DNA of 64,000 bases, from positions 59,692-123,691 of the forward strand of contig MU867136.1 of NCBI GenBank assembly GCA_033725935.1, read 5' to 3'. This DNA is from Cladorrhinum sp. PSN259 (lineage: Eukaryota > Ascomycota > Sordariomycetes > Sordariales > Podosporaceae). The notes below the pieces were generated by a model. That model saw only the letters and a list, made by a program, of their open reading frames with translations. It was not told the origin of the DNA and did no database searches. Positions 1-9,654 of the stretch are shown piece by piece. Within the stretch, counting starts at the first letter, position 1. Each line of letters begins with the position of its first letter. The position numbers and the translations under genes were made by a program.

Positions 1-2723
1 GCACGGCCGAGCATCTGCAGAACGTCCTGCGGACTCAACTCGACCCAGCCACCCTTCTCCGGAGAGTAAACCTGAGTTCCCTTGATAATTACCGTGTGCG
101 CAGGAAGGTTAACACCCCAAGCAAGGGTTGCCGTGCAAACAAGGACCTGGATGTGACCGCTGGCGAAAAGATCCTCAACATCAGTCCTATCAGCCCGGCT
201 CATGCCAGCGTGATGGATGCCGAACCCGTAGGGCAGGATATCCTTTAGGTCGGTATTATTGACTGAATTGGCTGCTTCGCTCAAAACCTCGCGAGTACCG
301 GCATCGTGCTTAAGGATCTGGTTGATGGTGTCCTCCTCGAGCGCCTTGTCTCTAACGTACTTTGCGGTTTTGGCAGTTTCCTTTCTTGAGTGGACGAAGA
401 TGAGCATCTGGTTGCGATGCGTACCGACGTGTTCAATAACCTTCTTGTAGCACACATCGTTCATCATCTTCAGTTGCTTGATGGCCTTCTTGTCGCTCAC
501 GCCAATAAACTCTTGCCGCAAGGGGCAAGGTCTGAAGGTACCATCAAAGTGGAACAGTCCCTTGAGCGTGTCTACCCGGAGAAAACTTGCAACATCTCTG
601 TAATTGGGCAAGGTGGCAGAAAGACCAATAATGCGTACAGGGTCACCGGTTCGCTCAGTGCGACGGATCGTCCTGCTGACAATGCTTTCAAGTACTGGGC
701 CACGGTCATCGTGCAGGAGATGAATTTCATCAATAATAATCAGCCGAACCAAGTTGGTGTAGGAGATGTCGGTTGCTTTTCTGGTAATGACATCCCACTT
801 CTCGGGAGTCGTTACAATGATCTGGGTCTCAGATATTTGTTGCTTGGTGAGCTGCCGGTCACCGGTCAACTCCGACACCTTGATTCCGTATGGTTCAAGA
901 CGCTTGCCGAAATTTCCAACTTGTTCCTGTACCAACGCCTTCAATGGTGCAATATAAACAATCTTGAAGGCATCCAAATCAATCTCTCCCCGTTCATTCC
1001 TGTTCTTCCCAATCTCGCGAAGAATGGTCAGCATGGCAACGTTTGTTTTACCAGAACCAGTTGGAGCGCAAACAAGCATATTTCCGTCATCCTGGAAAGC
1101 TGTGGCATAGCACTTTGACTGGATCTTGTTCAGGGTCTTGGTGGTGCTGAAAGGCCCGCGTGCCCATTCGGGCATCTCAGCAACGGGAATATTCAGGTCG
1201 CTAGGATCATTGCGCTTCTTTGGTGGCGGAACATGGATCTCCTCATACCCCTTGAATGTCCGTTTTGTTGTTCCCTCGGGCAATCGGACCTTCGGGTTGG
1301 TGTTGAGGTGATTTCCCTGATCAAAGACGAGGTTGTCCAAGTTGATGAGCTTCTTTGGTTGCAGACCACCGACTAATTGCCCATCGCCACGCTCTGCTTT
1401 GACTGGTTGGCCATTTTTGAAGGCGTCAGAGTCGATATCCATCTTGATCTCCATCTTGGGCTTCTTCTTATCATCTTTATCTTTGCCGTAGAGTTCGTCC
1501 AGGATCCATCTAAGACCTTCAGATGCCATCTCTCGCTCGATAGTCTCCCGCTCTTCCTGGCTCTCTGCTTTGGCGAGTTTGGTAAGCCAAAGAACCTTGT
1601 CACGATTCTCGATCAGTTTTTGCACGATCTCATGGTGCTCGTAGTCGAACAGTTCCATCAAATCATTTTCAATATCGCGAAGCTGCTTCTCCTCGCCACC
1701 TGGCTCATCGGGCTCGCCTGACAGAATTTTGAGCGCTGATGAGGTCTTGTCATGTTGGGTGTGCGCATCAGGATAAAGCTTGCCAATCTGTCGCTGTAAC
1801 CAGAATGCATCGATGTCTCGTGCTGGGACTTGGTTCTTCTCCTGTGACCTGTCTTTACCGTTTGCTCCTGAGTCAATCACCATAGCCTCGCCATCGATCA
1901 GCCCGGCTTCCTCCTCGTCCCGGTCAATGCCTGCCTCTCCGCCCTTGGCAACTTCATCAAGCTCGGGGCTGTCGTCCTCACCCTCATCCTCGTCCTCAGA
2001 AGATGACTCGTCCCGTACCACGTCAACCATGCCGTCATCATCTTCGTCGTTCTCAAAGTTTACGGCAACGCCCTGACGCCCATCGATTTCATCGTCTCCC
2101 TCCTGCCTCGCATCTTCCATTTCCTCGTCGTCATCCTGGGCATCATAGTCGGTGATCTTCTTTCCAAGGTTGACCAGCTCGTTGAACTCTTTCGGATTCA
2201 TGGCACCCAATATCTCGTCGATCTCCTTCTTCTTGTCGAAGTCTTTGAGGTCGTCATCTTTTAGATATTCCAGCGTTGCATCTGCGGCACTGCGAACAAT
2301 GTCATGAGACACATCGCCACCGAGTTTCTGGTTCACGATGGTGAGGATCAAGTTGAAGGCATCTCGGGTCGGTTGTGTTCGTGGTCGGTACCGAATACCT
2401 TCAATCAGCGCATCGGCAGCGCTTAGAATACCACCACTACGCTGCTCCGTCTTGCCCTTTTTCCTCTTTTCGCGTTGCAGAATATCAGCGCCCTCTCTTA
2501 GGTTTCCTCTTTCGACATTCGGCATAGCAGTGGACTTTTTCGGCGCACTGTCTCGCCCAACGCGAGCACCCATATCTTTTATCGACAAACGCCCGGCCAA
2601 TGACTCTGGATCTCCAGTTGCCTCATCGGTACGCCTTGTGACAAATCGGCGATCGGCCTGGAGGACCAGGTTCGACATGGCCGAATATTTGTATTGCGAC
2701 ACATCGCGCTGGTGGTCCGTCAT
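1..2723 (-). CDS. brr2: Pre-mRNA-splicing helicase BRR2, N-terminal part (truncated by window edge)
   Basis: BRR2 is the U5 snRNP Ski2-like RNA helicase that unwinds U4/U6 during spliceosome activation. The start is the ATG read from 2723 on the minus strand. The frame then stays open to base 3, giving 907 codons with no stop and no frame change, so this stretch looks like one exon. Residues about 1-480 form the acidic N-terminal region of the family, with Asp/Glu-rich stretches. The first helicase cassette follows, with Walker A APTGSGKT at about residues 553-560 and a DEIH box at 665-668; the SAT motif and the start of the second RecA lobe are also readable. Full-length BRR2 is about 2,200 residues with two helicase cassettes, so the second cassette and Sec63 domains lie beyond the left edge. 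The divergent neighbour begins 559 bp away. The DEIH box and the long N-terminus separate it from the Ski2 and Mtr4 relatives. Confidence 0.95.
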   Translation of the reverse strand, partial: MTDHQRDVSQYKYSAMSNLVLQADRRFVTRRTDEATGDPESLAGRLSIKDMGARVGRDSAPKKSTAMPNVERGNLREGADILQREKRKKGKTEQRSGGILSAADALIEGIRYRPRTQPTRDAFNLILTIVNQKLGGDVSHDIVRSAADATLEYLKDDDLKDFDKKKEIDEILGAMNPKEFNELVNLGKKITDYDAQDDDEEMEDARQEGDDEIDGRQGVAVNFENDEDDDGMVDVVRDESSSEDEDEGEDDSPELDEVAKGGEAGIDRDEEEAGLIDGEAMVIDSGANGKDRSQEKNQVPARDIDAFWLQRQIGKLYPDAHTQHDKTSSALKILSGEPDEPGGEEKQLRDIENDLMELFDYEHHEIVQKLIENRDKVLWLTKLAKAESQEERETIEREMASEGLRWILDELYGKDKDDKKKPKMEIKMDIDSDAFKNGQPVKAERGDGQLVGGLQPKKLINLDNLVFDQGNHLNTNPKVRLPEGTTKRTFKGYEEIHVPPPKKRNDPSDLNIPVAEMPEWARGPFSTTKTLNKIQSKCYATAFQDDGNMLVCAPTGSGKTNVAMLTILREIGKNRNERGEIDLDAFKIVYIAPLKALVQEQVGNFGKRLEPYGIKVSELTGDRQLTKQQISETQIIVTTPEKWDVITRKATDISYTNLVRLIIIDEIHLLHDDRGPVLESIVSRTIRRTERTGDPVRIIGLSATLPNYRDVASFLRVDTLKGLFHFDGTFRPCPLRQEFIGVSDKKAIKQLKMMNDVCYKKVIEHVGTHRNQMLIFVHSRKETAKTAKYVRDKALEEDTINQILKHDAGTREVLSEAANSVNNTDLKDILPYGFGIHHAGMSRADRTDVEDLFASGHIQVLVCTATLAWGVNLPAHTVIIKGTQVYSPEKGGWVELSPQDVLQMLGR

Positions 2724-3282
2724 CTTGACGGTCGTAAGGGTCTATGTGGCGGTTGTATAAGTGGTTGATGATGTTAAATTCGTGATCGAAAGGACGGTCG
2801 AATAGCTGATGGGTCTTTTGGAAGAGTTCGGAGGGCGACCTAGATTTTGGATGAATAAATTATCTGCGCCTGGCACTCAAGAGGTCCTCGGTCGGCGCAT
2901 TGAATACGAAAATCGAGTCGATGAATGTAAAATCCGTAGTGCCGTCCTATGTTTTTGAGGACGGTAGTCCGTTGTCTAGAGTTTGAGGACGGCTGGGAAA
3001 ATGGCAATCGCGGTCGCGTATCAGATCTGGATTCTCGAAGCTTGCCTCACTGCTGCGTCCAATGGGTGGATGCGCTCAATCATTGCCTCGTGGAAGTTTT
3101 TAGGCGGCGCCGTAACGGTATTTGATTGGTTGAAACTCCCAAAGCAGTAAACGCTAACGCCACTGACAGTTTCCCCAGCGTAGAATAGCCCCTAACTTTG
3201 GCCCAAGCTATAATGTCGCATTATTTGTTAGTGCCCGCCCAATGGACTAACTTGACAACAATATATCAATACATGGTTCGTC
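2724..3282. promoter_or_regulatory. Divergent intergenic region between BRR2 and coiled-coil gene
   Basis: This 559-bp stretch separates two divergent start codons, so it must hold both promoters and leaders. No convincing coding frame or repeat is visible. A TATA-like ATATATCAAT sits about 20 nt before the plus-strand ATG, which is too close to the start codon to be a normal TATA box. No specific operator was recognised. Confidence 0.5.
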
Positions 3283-4863
3283 ATGGGTGCCTCTGGTGAG
3301 GATGTTATCAAGTCTATTCAGAAGATATTGGATCCTTTTATCCGTCCTCGAGAAGAAGTTGCACAGATTCGAAGGGTGCTGGCACTTCATCTAGCTTCAT
3401 GTGTTCAGGATGTTCCAGTCACCGAACCCCTAGCTCTTGTGGAAGCTACCAACCCGGCCTCACTCTCAACCGCCAGAGGACTTCACCGAGACTACCTGGA
3501 AGCGCTCAACGCAAATATCCAAGCTCGCAACAAATTCAAGGCCCAGTCTCAGAAGCAAAGCCACCCGTCAGGGAAGGATACCTCGCACTCTGATGAAGCT
3601 GGACGAGACACCCTCCACGAGCACTTAGCGACCATCCAACTGAAGAAGAAACAAGAGAGGCTTGAAGTTGTTCAAAAACACCTGGAAGTCCTAAAACGGA
3701 AACCAGCAGCGTCCGAGGGTTTCATGAAACCAGAAGAGATCTTCAAAGATAGCCGGCCCCTCCCAAAAGTACCAGGTGATCTCGTCACGGCATTGGGCTT
3801 CGACAAGACCGCCACCTGCGCTCATCTCAAGGACCTAATCGACCAACTCGAGAAACATGTTCTCCGAACAAAACTACTGCTCAAACGTGAGGAACAACTC
3901 CTTGAGCAAGTCAAATCACGATCCACCAGCACACCCGAAACAATAACCGACAGTGCCAAACTGGAAGCGCTCAGCAAAACCAGGGTCGAACTCATCAGCT
4001 GGATAGAAACTGAGCTTTCAAAGGCATCAGGAGATGACAACGATGGCGCAGGCGATGACATGAGCCACCGGAGGAGTGTCCGCGGCTCAATAGACCCCAT
4101 CAACATGGACGACCAACTAGCCAGCATCAAGGAGAAGTACACCCAGTACATCGAGGCACGAAAGGCACTTCTTCAGCTTGTTGCCCAGCAACCCAAACCG
4201 GACATTCAACCTCGTTCTGAGGATCAAAAACCACCGGGTGTCGCCGAGTCCGGACCTGCTCCTTCTTCACACCTCCTTGCACCGTACCTCGAACAGCTGC
4301 TCGCTATTTCACGCGAGCAAAAGGGTCTCATCACTCAGAAATCGCACCTTCACAATACCATCACCAAACAGGCCAAGGAGAACTGCAAAGTCCTCGATCA
4401 CCTGGCCGATGAAAGTCAGCTTATTCCGGCCCACCCTATGCCCGGCGCCGGTCGATCCAAATCGGGATTCTCAGATTCTTGTCTATCAACTGGAGCAGAG
4501 AAGGCTGAAGTCTCCAGCCGGATCAAACCGTGGGTATACGCAGCCGACCAGGCCAAGATCGCAACGCTGGAGACGGTGGCAGAAAAGATTGATGAGGGAC
4601 AAGTGGCACTGGAAAGCTCAATGCGTACACTTGCCGAGATGGACGTTCTTCTGGGGCGGCAAGCTGGAAACGAGGTAGGAAAGGGGGACGGCGAGGAGGA
4701 TCTGTGGTTGGAGGAAGGCAGACATGCAGAGAACGCGAGGAAGCATACGGACAAAAGGGGCAGCAAAGTTGGTCGGCAGCAGCAGCAGCCGCTGCCCAAA
4801 ACTGTTTTCGACTTGTTGGATGGAAATCTTGGGCTTCTCAGATCCGAACAAGATCCTCCATAA
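3283..4863 (+). CDS. Coiled-coil protein of unknown function, 526 aa
   Basis: A single-exon open frame of 526 residues begins at the ATG at 3283; an earlier ATG at 3273 is in another frame. I do not recognise the family. The composition is that of a structural protein: Leu/Lys/Glu/Gln-rich helices at about residues 110-150 and 180-215 have heptad character, and further helices occur around 270-300 and 410-455. Ser/Pro/Asp-rich linkers lie between them. The N-terminus (residues 1-40) is a helical segment with a conserved look. There is no signal peptide, transmembrane segment or enzymatic motif. The C-terminus has a short poly-Gln stretch. The gene is convergent with RFC2, with 144 bp between stop codons. 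A role in a microtubule, kinetochore or tethering complex would fit the architecture but is a guess. Confidence 0.8.
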   Translation: MGASGEDVIKSIQKILDPFIRPREEVAQIRRVLALHLASCVQDVPVTEPLALVEATNPASLSTARGLHRDYLEALNANIQARNKFKAQSQKQSHPSGKDTSHSDEAGRDTLHEHLATIQLKKKQERLEVVQKHLEVLKRKPAASEGFMKPEEIFKDSRPLPKVPGDLVTALGFDKTATCAHLKDLIDQLEKHVLRTKLLLKREEQLLEQVKSRSTSTPETITDSAKLEALSKTRVELISWIETELSKASGDDNDGAGDDMSHRRSVRGSIDPINMDDQLASIKEKYTQYIEARKALLQLVAQQPKPDIQPRSEDQKPPGVAESGPAPSSHLLAPYLEQLLAISREQKGLITQKSHLHNTITKQAKENCKVLDHLADESQLIPAHPMPGAGRSKSGFSDSCLSTGAEKAEVSSRIKPWVYAADQAKIATLETVAEKIDEGQVALESSMRTLAEMDVLLGRQAGNEVGKGDGEEDLWLEEGRHAENARKHTDKRGSKVGRQQQQPLPKTVFDLLDGNLGLLRSEQDPP

Positions 4864-5007
4864 ACTTTTGGCTCATACACATGTAATTAATTCAGCAAAA
4901 TGCCATCTTGATTGTTCTTTTAGAGCCTTCCCCCAACGCCTTTCTGATACCTTTAAAAATCTTTATTTTGCCGAAAGCCTCCCAAACATGCCTCCCGTCC
5001 ATCTCTA

Positions 5008-6298
5008 TCAGTCAGCCAAGATCCCCGATATCCGTAGTGCTAAATCAAGAATCGACAAGTGCTCATCCGCACCATCCACTAATCTCTTATCCAGCTCCGA
5101 AAAGACCATGACGATCTTGTTCTTCTGCACATCCGGAATCGTCTCATCATAGACAACAGCCTGGTAAAGCTGCATCATTGCCTGACCCGCGCTCCATCCA
5201 TCCGCCACCATCTCTTCCACGACCTTGGCAACAGCCGTATACGTCCCACCCACAGCAGTCGGCTTCATAGCCTTGACCAGCTGCTGAATCGTACTGTTGG
5301 GAATTACACCCGCGATATCCTCCACAATCTTGGCCGTCACCAACCTGCTGTCCACATCCATCTGATCATCCCCATCTGCGTCAGAGGCCGCAGGCGTATT
5401 CCCAGCGCCAACCAACCTAGCCGCACTCTGCAAATAAGTAATCGCCTTTCTCAAATCGCCATCACTGCACTTGATCAGCGCATCCACCGCCCCTTCCTCC
5501 AATCCGACACCTTCCAGCTTCGCGATATCTTCTAACCTCCTCTTGGCGTTCCCTTGGTCGAGACTCTTGAATCTGAACTTGCTGCATCGACTGGCGAGCG
5601 GATCAATGATGCGCGTGACGTAGTTGCAAATCAGACAGAAGCGGGTGATCTTGCTGTACGTCTCCATAGTACGACGGAGGGCGCTCTGTGCGTCCTGCGT
5701 CATGCTGTCCGCCTCGTCGAGGATGATGATCTTGAACGGCGGGCAAGGGTATTTCGCTTTGTACCCTGGCGGAGGGTTGGTGAGCTGCATGCGGGCGAAA
5801 TCTTTGACTTTTTCTCTGACGATGGAGATGCCGCGCTCGTCTGAGGCGTTGAGCTCGAGCACGCGGGACTTGATGAGCTCGGGACCGTATAGTTCTTTGG
5901 CAAGGGCGAGGATCGTTGAGGTCTTGCCTGTGCCTGGGGGACCGTAGAAGAGCATGTGCGGGAGCTATTTCCGAGGGGATACTGTGAGCTTCGGGCGCGA
6001 TGGATAATGGGATTCGGGGTTAAAGTTGTGTATACGCACATTAGAGGCTTGGAGCGTTCGCTCGAGAACGGTGATTGTGTGGTCTTGGGCCGTGACATCG
6101 CTGAGGGTCTTTGGTCGGCTGGTAGAGTATTATCAGTCTCCATTTTATGTAGATCGGGACTGAACTTTCGTCATACTATTTCTCAACCCATGGTTGTACT
6201 CTAGTGTTCTGGCTTTTCTCCTTGTCGTTGCCAGATGCACCATTGGCGGCGGCGGCGGCAGCGGCCTTTCGAGCCTTGAGGTCGAAAAAGCTGGCCAT
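5008..6298 (-). CDS. rfc2: Replication factor C subunit 2 (clamp loader small subunit)
   Basis: This AAA+ ATPase is one of the small subunits of the RFC clamp loader, which places PCNA on primed DNA. Three exons on the minus strand are inferred: 6298-6177, 6118-6040 and 5964-5008. They join in frame to 385 residues, matching the family length. Exon 1 encodes a short Ala-rich N-terminus ending in the conserved PWVEKYRPK, whose YR is split by intron 1. Walker A GPPGTGKT is at about 75-82, the DEAD Walker B at 150-153, and the arginine-finger SRC motif near 192-194. The wording of the core (ELNASDERGISIVREK, RRTMETYS) is closest to yeast Rfc2/human RFC4 rather than Rfc3, Rfc4 or Rfc5. The first two introns are 58 and 75 nt. 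The gene is convergent with the coiled-coil gene. Confidence 0.95.
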
Positions 6299-7269
6299 TA
6301 TCGAGGGTTCAGAGGGAGTTCAAGTCTCGCCGTTGATGTTGGGAAGGATCTAACTTGGTGTACTTCCAACTGCTTTACTCGAGATATTTGATTACAGGGG
6401 TGGTTGGCAAAAGTGAGGTGGTGTTGCAGACATCGATGTCAAGAACAGCCAGGAAATCTACTTTACGCGTCGAGCTGGAAAAGCGCGACCTGGGAACCGC
6501 GTCACTGAATGACCCCTGTTGGCCCCTCAAGGGTCGGGTATGACAGGGGTTATCTAAATGAAAATAGTGCCCCACACACCCTGCAGTATCGAGGAGTGGT
6601 CTCAACATCCGCCCCCCGCAGCAGGTGGTGTGTACATTAGGTGAGGTGACTGAGTGACGTTCCAGGCTTCTTGCTTGAGGGTAAGATCCCGTGCATTAGA
6701 TTTCTTCCGTCGATACTTGTCTCACTTCATCAAGGTATCTTTTAATTCGGTATCCGGCCTGAATGCCGTGACCAAATTAATTACCACTTCAGTTGTTCCG
6801 TAAGGCAGAGATCAAAGGTTCCCTGGGAGTTTTCATCTAGATAACCATGAGTTTCACTTCAAAACAAAAGAAGCGCAGAAATCTTTGATTTGTAGTTGCA
6901 CATGCTAGTTCCAAGTAAAATGAGACTGAGACTAGATTTGCACATTTCACTGCGGACAGATGAAAGGTTGGTTGAGCAAGCTCCCAACTGATCAACATTT
7001 CGTACCATTTCTTTGAATCAGATACATTGCCCCGCACTTGCTGCCTGTCCACTGCAAAACGGCACCACTGGCACTTGCATTTAGTTTTACCAACCGTAGC
7101 GCCATAAAACTCCTTTGCTCGACAGCAGGAGATGCTTCTTCCTTTCGCCAACATCCTCCCTGTATCACACCAACTTTCTCCGAGAGCAGCCTGGCAATCA
7201 CTACTTTCACCTATGAACTCGCAATAGTTCAAGTACACCAGCTGCCCGTTACCCAAGCGAACCGCAGCC
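6299..7269. other. Intergenic, divergent RFC2 / UBE2Z-like promoters
   Basis: About 970 bp lie between the divergent starts of RFC2 and the E2 gene. Both strands were read. Only short frames with no recognisable protein sequence occur. A pyrimidine-rich leader precedes the E2 start. No RNA gene or repeat was seen. Confidence 0.5.
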
Positions 7270-9053
7270 ATGGCTGACCAGTCTGTCTTCCGGATTACCA
7301 AGGTGGGTTGTTCTGAGCCGCCGCCGCCCCTGGCTCTCTTTTCCGGCGGGGTTGCGACTTGCAAGGCTGGCCATACTAACCGTGCCGCCTTCAACAGGAG
7401 TTGAGCGACCTGCAAAAGAGTTCAGATCTATGTAAGCCCATACATCATTCGACATTGCAATTGCCAGTCGAGATTGACTTGGCTATTCAGCTCTCGCGGT
7501 CGCCGTCCGAGATATCGATGTTAGAAACCTCAAGGCGCTGATCATCGGGCCTCACGAGACACCCTACGAATTCGGCTTCTTCGAGGTAATGCTTCGAATC
7601 ATGGCTTTGTACTCGAGCAACAGCTAACGTGGTTGTCTTGGAAGTTCTCATTCAAGTTTAACAAGGGTACGAAGACTCCGGGTCTGATATCTGGGTGTGT
7701 TTGGGTACTAACCAATCTGTTCCCAGACTACCCTCGTAAGTCGCCGTCGGTCACTGCAACAACTACGAATGGAGGCAGATGCCGTTTCAACCCCAACATC
7801 TACGCCAATGGCAAAGTCTGTTTGTAGGTTACATTTGTTTCTGTCACAATGAAATAGTGGGTGCTAACTGGAATCAAGGTCAATTCTCGGGTAAATTCCT
7901 CTCCGCCAATGACTCTGAATTGTTGATGAAGTGTGGCTGACTGAAGGTAGGACGTGGCGAGGAGAACGAGGAGAGGAGTGGTCTGCCGCTCAGGGTCTCG
8001 AATCGATTCTCCTATCTATTCAGAGTCTGATGTCGTCGAATCCCTACGAGAACGAGCCAGGATTCGAGGATGCCAATGAGGCGCTGGACAAAAAGAACCA
8101 GAGAGAATATGTCCAAAAGATACGCCACGAAACGCTCCGCATTTCGGTCATTCAGCGGCTTGAGGAGTACCTCGGTATTGGACTCGACGGAGCGGTTATT
8201 CCGCCAGTAAGCAACAAGGACGACTATGAACTCGACATGGACACTGTCGAGGATGACTCTGTCCCGTTCGAGCCCTTCAAGGATCTATGCAAGCGTCGCT
8301 TCCTCTGGTATTATGAATCGTATCTCGCAGCAATCGAAAAGGCCAAGGCTGAAGTCAAAGACGGCCAGTCGTTCACAAGAATGCCCTTCGAAGGTAATAG
8401 CAACACTATGGAAGGGAAATTCAACTACACTGACCTAGAGAAGCGGATACGCAACATCAAAACTGTCCTTGACCAAGAAACAGAGAATTGGGCGAATGAG
8501 GGTCTGGAGTCAAAGGCCAAAGAAACCACAGTTGCTGTGAACTTACAGAGGCAGTATGAGCAAGTGGTTGAGTCTTTTAAGAGATCTGATGTCCCTCACA
8601 ATCTGGAGCTGGAGGATAAGAATCCTTTTGTCTGGATTTTGACCTACTTTGGAAAGCCGATGACCAATTTGGATGGGGGGTTATTCAGACTAAAGCTACA
8701 CTTCAGCCCACGGTTTCCGGATGAGCAACCTCGCCTCAAGTTCGAGACACGCCTTTTCCACCACCGGATTGCCCCCGATGGCACTCCGTGCTACTTCGCG
8801 CCCCAAAACCGACAGGAGGACGCCAAGTCACACATCGAGGCCGTGATTGAAGCTTTGGAGGAAGAGAATCCTCCTTATGACCCAAGAACTCTTGTGAACC
8901 TTGAGGCTTTCAAGCTCTACTGGGGCGGGGCTGATGATCGAAAGATGTACAATCGGCGTTTGCGTCGATCTGTCCAACAGTCCATGGAGTAAGTAGCTTT
9001 GAGGGGCCAGTTTCGTCTCATGTCAGATGCTAACGAGCCATAGGGACTGCTGA
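7270..9053 (+). CDS. Ubiquitin-conjugating enzyme, UBE2Z/USE1-like, with second C-terminal UBC fold
   Basis: Eight exons are inferred: 7270-7302, 7398-7431, 7491-7585, 7645-7666, 7727-7823, 7879-7890, 7951-8988 and 9044-9053. They join in frame to 446 residues. The N-terminal UBC domain (about residues 5-150) has the UBE2Z signature: FNPN in place of HPN, catalytic Cys93 in KVCLSILGTW, then an SIQSLM..NPY.NEPGFE segment and an IRHET helix. E2 enzymes receive activated ubiquitin (or a ubiquitin-like protein) from E1 as a thioester on this Cys. From about residue 320 a second UBC-like fold appears: GG.F.L.LHF...FP.E.P...F.TR.., then HHR at 368-370 and a Cys at 378. The HHR-to-Cys spacing equals the NPN-to-Cys93 spacing in domain 1, and the closing helices follow. 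If the last intron is retained, the protein ends two residues earlier, at the TAA at 8990-8992; the GTAAGT donor and GCTAAC branch site favour splicing. Confidence 0.88.
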
Positions 9054-9654
9054 ACTTGTAGGAGAAGAGTACTCCTTCCAATTTCGTCGTCTCCTTTTTC
9101 TCTCATGGCATTGGGAGTGGCTAGGGTGTTAGGGAACCTAACGCAAGCACTTTTGGCGTTCGGGTATGTATGGCAGGGAAACGGCATGGGAGCGGATGGG
9201 AGTTTCTATGCGGTTCCTTTTTTAATTGGTTTGGTTTGCATGTGAGCGTATGCCACTAGAGTAGCTTATTCGGGCTGCATTATTACAGTATTTCAGCTTT
9301 TTTCGGACGGGGGAGTAGCTGATGCATGTACACAAACGATACCATGACTTCACAGAAGGTTTGGCAACGGAGTAAGGGCAGTAGATAAACATGATTTTTT
9401 TTTTTCCCCTTTCAATCCATCTGTCTACTAGGTAGTGGTAGCTTTTTAATAGGTTTCTTAAAATCTTGCTCCAATGATGTTCCCTTAAACTCCGTGCTAA
9501 TAACCATTTGCAAAATCTATAAATTTCCCTGCTCCAAAGAAAGGACAAGAAAAAGCAAAAGAGAGGACTCACGAAACCAGGTATGAACTTCATACCAACC
9601 CTTCAATTCACCGGGAAAAATAAAAGAAGCCTTAACATGTCATGGTTTCACTTT
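9054..9654. other. Convergent intergenic region
   Basis: This 600-bp region lies between the stop of the E2 gene (+) and the stop of the orphan gene on the minus strand, so it holds both 3' ends. It has a T-run near 9391-9402 and AT-rich sequence. No gene is supported. Confidence 0.5.

Noticed and set aside
8990..8992. TAA directly after exon 7 as the true E2 stop
   Set aside because: Possible, but GTAAGT, GCTAAC and AG in the following 55 nt support one more short exon ending at 9053; only two residues differ.
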